This document shows positions 7,944-10,944 of a stretch of DNA of 10,944 bases, piece after piece. The notes beneath the pieces were generated by a model. That model was not told the DNA's origin. It saw only the letters and a program-made list of their open reading frames with translations, and searched no databases. The stretch covers positions 1 to 10,944 of the forward strand of contig JAIRZC010000227.1 of the NCBI GenBank assembly GCA_031267455.1, in the 5' to 3' direction. Source of the stretch: Accumulibacter sp. (GTDB lineage Bacteria > Pseudomonadota > Gammaproteobacteria > Burkholderiales > Rhodocyclaceae). Made by a program: the position numbers and the translations under genes. The number at the start of each line of letters is the position of its first letter. Within the stretch, counting starts at the first letter, position 1.

Positions 7944-7973
7944 ATCGCTTGGGCCACGGGCGTGGATTGAAAC
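7944..7973 (+). repeat. Lone sequence resembling the 3' half of a type I-C CRISPR repeat
   Basis: The stretch ends in CACGGGCGTGGATTGAAAC (7955-7973). This closely resembles the 3' half of type I-C repeats, which typically end GGGCGTGGATTGAAAC. The upstream half (TATCGCTTGGGC) matches only loosely. No second copy, spacer or cas gene is in the window, so this is not an array. The final C is the base before the esterase ATG, and the GGA inside it is the only Shine-Dalgarno-like sequence there. It may be an orphan repeat or a coincidence. Confidence 0.4.
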
Positions 7974-8609
7974 ATGCAACGTCGGGATTTTATTCAATTC
8001 ATGGGGCTCGCCGCTCTGATGGCCGCCTGCGGTCGCGGAAAAGTTCGCGCGCCGCTCTCGCAGGGCGCGACCGTGCTCGCTTTTGGCGACAGCGTCACTT
8101 ACGGTATGGGGGCCGCGCGCGGTGAAGACTGGCCGAGCTTGCTGGCGCGGCGTACGCGGTGGAAAATCGTCAACGCGGGTGTTCCGGGCGACACGACTGA
8201 AGCGGCGCTCCCCCGCGTCGCGCCGCTGATGGACCAGCATGAGCCGGAACTGGTTATCGTCGAAATCGGCGGCAACGATTTTCTGAACCGGCGTCCGCCC
8301 AAAATCGTCAAGGAAAACCTGCGCCAGATCGTTTTGCACATCCGGCGGCATAACGCCGAAACGCCGATCGCCCTTATCGCCGTTCCTGAATTGTCCTTGT
8401 TCAACGCGCTGGTCCAGCGCTTGTCGGATTCGCCGATCTACGCCGAGCTCGCCAGGGAATCGAACCTCTGGCTGATCGACAGCGTTTTTTCGGACGTGCT
8501 TTCCGACAGGGCGCTCCGTTCCGATCAGGTCCACCCGAACGCTCGGGGTTATCGGCAAATGGCGGATCGTATCGAGGGCGCCTTGCGGAAATTCGGATTC
8601 ATTTCTTGA
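7974..8609 (+). CDS. tesA: SGNH/GDSL-family esterase (TesA/arylesterase-like), probable lipoprotein
   Basis: This serine hydrolase probably cleaves esters or acyl-CoA/lysophospholipid thioesters or esters in the periplasm. The 211 residues carry all four SGNH blocks: the nucleophile S40 in LAFGDSVTYG, G72 in NAGVPGDTT, N101 in GGND, and D184 and H187 in DQVHPN. The N-terminus has R3-R4, a short hydrophobic stretch (6-18) and a lipobox-like LMAAC with C19. This suggests export with lipid attachment; the twin arginine could also hint at Tat export, but the motif is incomplete. The ATG at 7974 was chosen because it gives this signal. It lies directly after the CRISPR-repeat-like sequence, and no clear Shine-Dalgarno sequence precedes it. 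It converges on the chemotaxis gene. The exact substrate is unknown, and the gene symbol reflects family similarity. Confidence 0.88.
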   Translation: MQRRDFIQFMGLAALMAACGRGKVRAPLSQGATVLAFGDSVTYGMGAARGEDWPSLLARRTRWKIVNAGVPGDTTEAALPRVAPLMDQHEPELVIVEIGGNDFLNRRPPKIVKENLRQIVLHIRRHNAETPIALIAVPELSLFNALVQRLSDSPIYAELARESNLWLIDSVFSDVLSDRALRSDQVHPNARGYRQMADRIEGALRKFGFIS

Positions 8610-8656
8610 AGCGTTTGCAGCCCTGTCGATTTCTCCTCGACGCGAGGCAAAGGAGG

Positions 8657-8678
8657 GGCTTCGCGCGGGCGCGAAGCC
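8657..8678. terminator. Perfect hairpin between convergent genes, candidate bidirectional terminator
   Basis: GGCTTCGCGC (8657-8666) and GCGCGAAGCC (8669-8678) form a 10-bp perfect stem separated by GG. It lies about 48 bases after the esterase stop and 40 bases beyond the end of the chemotaxis gene. No T-run follows on either side, so it may act with Rho, stabilise 3' ends, or be a palindromic repeat. Confidence 0.5.
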
Positions 8679-8717
8679 GGGGCGGAATTGGCGCGTCCCG
8701 GAGATGGAGCCAGAGGC

Positions 8718-10358
8718 TCAGAGGCGGAAGCGACCGAACAACGCGTTGAGCTCGACCGAGGTTTTCTCGAATTCTCCCGCCGTTTCCTCCGCTGACTTGA
8801 TCACAGAACCCGCTTGGCTGACCAGCATGTTGATCTCGCCGAGCATGTGGCTTGCGCTGTCGCTTGCAAGGTTCTGTTCGCGCGTCGAATCGGCGATGCC
8901 GAGCATGCGTTCGAGCGTAGTCTGCGCGTTTTCCCTCACACGGTTCAGCGTTTCGAACGCGATTCGCGCGACTTGGGTTCCCGTCAGGAGCTGGGGCAGC
9001 GTCCCGTCGATGATTTCGACGACTTGGCCGGAATTCGTCCTGATCGAGCCGATCATCTTTTCGATTTCGTCCGAAGTCTGCGACGCGCGGTCCGAAAGTT
9101 TCCGGACTTCGCCGGCGACGACTGAAAACCCCCTGCCCTGTTCGCCGGCGCGCGCGGCCTCGATCGACGCGTTCAGCGCAAGCAGGCTCGTCTGTCTCGC
9201 GATATCCTTTATGACATCGACAAGGCGGGCGATTTGCGCCGCGGTATCGCCCAAGCTTCGGATGCGCGCCGAAACTTTCTGGACGCTGGACGTGATTTCA
9301 TCGATTTCGCGATTGGCCGCCTGGATTTGTCCGGAATTGTCGTCAGTGAGCTTGATCGACGCCAGTGTGCTTTTTTGGATATCGCGAATGCTGTCGGAGA
9401 GATGATTGATGTTGACCATCATTTTCTCGACGGTCGTCGACGTCGTCGACGTGACATTGGATTGGCGCTCGTTGACGACGCTGATTTCGCGCGAAACCGT
9501 GTTGATGTAAGCGGCAGCCTGCGTGAGCATCGCCGCGCTCCGGCCAAGATGGTCCAAGAGTTTTCTCAGCGAAAGTACCATCTCGCTCGCCAGAGCGAGC
9601 AGGCTTCCTTTCGACCCCGCGGGAATTTCGCCCGTCAGGTCGCCCGACGCGATGCGGGAAAGCTGATTTAGCGCCTCGGCGGGATCACTGCCGATCTGGC
9701 GGGTTACGCTGTTCGATATCGCGAAACCGAAAAGCAGCAACATGACGCCGAACACGGCGGCCACGCTCAAGCCGTAAGTCAGATGAAGGCGGAAACCCAC
9801 GTTGACGTCGTCGGTATGCGCGCGCGTTCCGATTACCCAGGACCATGGCCTGAAAAGTCTTACGCAGTCGATCTGCTCGACGGCGCGCGCGCCGCCGGAA
9901 GGCGCGGTCTGGCTATTCACGCAGGCGCCTGCCGGATTGTCTCTGGCCGCGTTGAGAAAGGCGCTGGCGAGCGAACCACCTTGCGCGTCCTTAAGCTTGT
10001 CAAGCATATCCTGTCCGGCGTACTCGCCCGACGAATGATGGATGCCGATTCCATCCGTGGTCAGCGAATACACGGACTGCGGAACGCCGCCGCTGGCGTA
10101 GCGAAATTCCTGGAATAATCCGACGACGGCCCTTTGTGCCTGCTCAAGCGTCAATTCGGATGCGTTTACGCGCGCCTGATAAGTCATCATCGTGGAATAA
10201 ATGCCCTCAACGGCCGCGTTCGCGATTTCCTTGCGCTCTGCGATCCGGTACTGCCGAAATCCAGTGGCCAGGGAAAAGACAAGAACCGCCAGCGCCGCCG
10301 TGACGAGTAGCATCAGCATAGTGATTTTCGTTTTGAGCTTCATGCCGTGATCGGTCAT
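8718..10358 (-). CDS. Methyl-accepting chemotaxis protein with periplasmic Cache-type sensor
   Basis: This inner-membrane chemoreceptor would signal through CheW/CheA. Of its 546 residues, TM1 spans about 12-33, a periplasmic region 34-193 looks like a single-Cache (sCache_2-like) sensor ending in WSWVIGT...DD, and TM2 spans about 194-215. A HAMP domain follows (about 216-268), with the block [21 protein letters not shown]. The cytoplasmic hairpin tip is clear at about 383-418 ([26 protein letters not shown], then VVAGEVRKL). There is no C-terminal NWETF-type pentapeptide; the protein ends LFGRFRL. Two cysteines (C146, C165) bracket a Gly/Ala-rich insert in the sensor and could form a disulfide. 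The start at 10358 has GGAGGGG just upstream, better placed than for the internal Met6. No other chemotaxis genes are nearby, and the ligand is unknown. Confidence 0.95.
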   Translation of the reverse strand: MTDHGMKLKTKITMLMLLVTAALAVLVFSLATGFRQYRIAERKEIANAAVEGIYSTMMTYQARVNASELTLEQAQRAVVGLFQEFRYASGGVPQSVYSLTTDGIGIHHSSGEYAGQDMLDKLKDAQGGSLASAFLNAARDNPAGACVNSQTAPSGGARAVEQIDCVRLFRPWSWVIGTRAHTDDVNVGFRLHLTYGLSVAAVFGVMLLLFGFAISNSVTRQIGSDPAEALNQLSRIASGDLTGEIPAGSKGSLLALASEMVLSLRKLLDHLGRSAAMLTQAAAYINTVSREISVVNERQSNVTSTTSTTVEKMMVNINHLSDSIRDIQKSTLASIKLTDDNSGQIQAANREIDEITSSVQKVSARIRSLGDTAAQIARLVDVIKDIARQTSLLALNASIEAARAGEQGRGFSVVAGEVRKLSDRASQTSDEIEKMIGSIRTNSGQVVEIIDGTLPQLLTGTQVARIAFETLNRVRENAQTTLERMLGIADSTREQNLASDSASHMLGEINMLVSQAGSVIKSAEETAGEFEKTSVELNALFGRFRL

Positions 10359-10360
10359 TT

Positions 10361-10367
10361 CCCCTCC
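10361..10367 (-). promoter_or_regulatory. Ribosome binding site of the chemotaxis gene
   Basis: GGAGGGG on the minus strand, followed by AA and the ATG at 10358, supports that start over the in-frame ATG 15 bases downstream. Farther upstream, GATAAT at 10397-10402 resembles a -10 box, but no convincing -35 or flagellar sigma-28 pattern accompanies it. Confidence 0.65.
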
Positions 10368-10468
10368 AGGAAATTTTTCGTTGATCGTGCCGACGTATTA
10401 TCCTACAACCGCGGGACAGCACTCGCGGGTACGTAACGGGATCACCCATTGCGTGCGCGATAGAAAAA

Positions 10469-10530
10469 CCAGAAACGCCTGTTACCACGTGGCCTCAATT
10501 GGAAACATAGGGGTCAGCCGCGGTTTCTGG
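10469..10530. repeat. Spaced perfect 8-bp inverted repeat
   Basis: CCAGAAAC (10469-10476) and GTTTCTGG (10523-10530) are exact reverse complements 46 bases apart. GC/GC pairing could extend them past one bulged base. Between them lies ATAGGGGTCAG (10507-10517), a word I associate with the flanks of REP-linked transposases (RAYTs) in betaproteobacteria. No transposase is present. It may be the remnant of a small mobile unit, or chance. Confidence 0.3.
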
Positions 10531-10650
10531 GATTATATTTCCACTTTGACACGGATTGTCCATTCGCGCGTGAGAGTTCCCTCAAAGGAGAGAGTGGGAA
10601 TTGGACGGACCGCATTCTTTGATTTCATAGCCCTTCAGGCGGAGAGTACC

Positions 10651-10683
10651 CTGCTGGATGCTAAGCCTTCGCGGGCATGACGG
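10651..10683. repeat. Degenerate short palindromic intergenic repeat
   Basis: GCTGGATGCTAAGCC followed by TTCGCGGGCATGACGG resembles the widespread proteobacterial unit TGGATTCCCGCCTTCGCGGGAATGACGG. The left arm is degraded (GATGCTAA instead of an arm pairing with GGGCAT), so it would no longer fold well. It is evidence of repeat decay in the region upstream of the chemotaxis gene. Confidence 0.4.
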
Positions 10684-10687
10684 GTGC

Positions 10688-10776
10688 GGGTGAGGGTGGG
10701 ATTTCGATATTCCGAAGGTAATAAGCACTGCCCCCTCATCCGGTCTCTGACCACCTTCTCCCCCTTAAGGGGGCGA
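10688..10776. repeat. Intergenic palindromic repeat of the CCCCTCATCCGG...CCACCTTCTCCCC type
   Basis: GGGTGAGGG (10688-10696) and CCCTCATCC (10733-10741) are inverted with one mismatch. Then come CCGGTCTCTGACCACC, TTCTCCC and a perfect CCCCCTTAAGGGGG palindrome (10760-10773). The layout resembles RIME-like intergenic elements known from rhizobia and other proteobacteria. The same word class (GGGCGAGGGTCGG at 7329-7341, CCCCTC at 7189) occurs near the IS5 remnant. No protein is supported here. Confidence 0.5.
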
Positions 10777-10830
10777 CGAACCACCGCGAGCTAAAAGAAA
10801 TTTTTCGGAAAGCGGCTTGCGAAATCGGCA

Positions 10831-10871
10831 CAAAAAAAACAATAAAAACAAACGCTTGCCGCGTCGAGCGT
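10831..10871 (-). terminator. Weak terminator-like element pointing left
   Basis: On the minus strand, ACGCT (10867-10871) and AGCGT (10852-10856) form a 5-bp stem with a 10-base loop. It is followed by a long T-rich tract complementary to the A-rich run at 10831-10851. It could end a leftward transcript from beyond the window edge. The stem is short, so this is weak. Confidence 0.25.
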
Positions 10872-10888
10872 GAAGTATTCTCCCCCGC

Positions 10889-10910
10889 CGGGTAATAGGG
10901 CGGGTAATAG
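10889..10910. repeat. Two tandem copies of CGGGTAATAG, 12-bp period
   Basis: CGGGTAATAG occurs at 10889-10898 and again at 10901-10910, separated by GG. A one-turn spacing is compatible with a two-site protein binding box upstream of something off the right edge, but no promoter is clear. The stretch 10359-10944 otherwise holds no gene I can support. Confidence 0.4.
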
Positions 10911-10944
10911 ACAGAAAAAATACACCGGGCCATAGTGCATCGTT

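Noticed and set aside
7944..7973. A functional CRISPR array
   Set aside because: There is only one repeat-like sequence, no spacers, and no cas genes in the window.
7826..8125. Plus-strand open frame of 99 codons overlapping the esterase start
   Set aside because: It is out of frame with the esterase, arginine-rich, and crosses the hairpin cluster, with no family resemblance.
10397..10425. Flagellar sigma-28 promoter for the chemotaxis gene
   Set aside because: Only a GATAA core is present. The upstream half (TAAAGTTT-like) is missing at the required spacing.
10381..10680. Plus-strand open frame of 99 codons upstream of the chemotaxis gene
   Set aside because: It has no ribosome binding site or recognisable domain, and it ends inside a degenerate intergenic repeat.
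10736..10933. Small minus-strand open frame of 65 codons with a YYPPYYP segment
   Set aside because: The segment is simply the translation of the tandem CGGGTAATAG repeat, and the frame runs into the palindromic repeat at 10760-10773. There is no supporting start signal.

Overview
This window looks like a GC-rich betaproteobacterial chromosome segment. The main evidence is the close match of the TrpD protein to betaproteobacterial TrpD as I remember it, together with the gene order glyQ-glyS-gmhB-plsC, which is familiar from that class. GCGCGC-type words are very common throughout. I cannot name a genus.

Left part (1-4268), all on the minus strand: a tightly packed operon glyQ > glyS > gmhB > plsC. 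It encodes both subunits of bacterial-type glycyl-tRNA synthetase, the D,D-heptose bisphosphate phosphatase of the ADP-heptose/LPS core pathway, and a 1-acylglycerol-3-phosphate acyltransferase whose C-terminus runs off the left edge. The genes overlap by 4, 4 and 1 bases (ATGA, ATGA, TGATG), which suggests translational coupling. The operon ties protein synthesis to envelope lipid and LPS supply.

Middle (4269-7020), also on the minus strand: rpe, then trpD > trpC, which overlap by ATGA. A GC-rich stem with a T-run follows trpC, and a possible glyQ promoter overlaps it. In many betaproteobacteria rpe is followed by gph-trpE-trpG-trpD-trpC. Here gph, trpE and trpG are missing between rpe and trpD, leaving only 141 bases.

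Accessory stretch (7021-7973): 953 bases with no intact gene. It holds an inverted repeat beside a possible rpe promoter, debris of CCCCTC/GTGGGAG-type intergenic repeats, two adjacent GC hairpins, a frameshifted and truncated IS5-family transposase with one terminal inverted repeat, three consecutive hairpins, and a lone sequence resembling the 3' half of a type I-C CRISPR repeat that ends on the base before the next start codon.

Right part (7974-10944): a plus-strand TesA-like SGNH/GDSL esterase with a lipoprotein-like signal. It faces a minus-strand methyl-accepting chemotaxis protein across a strong palindrome. The last 586 bases contain no supportable gene, only repeat remnants, a short tandem repeat and one weak terminator-like element pointing left.

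No complete new defence or mobile system is visible. The most unusual features are the split trp cluster and the structured, CRISPR-like sequence in front of the esterase gene.
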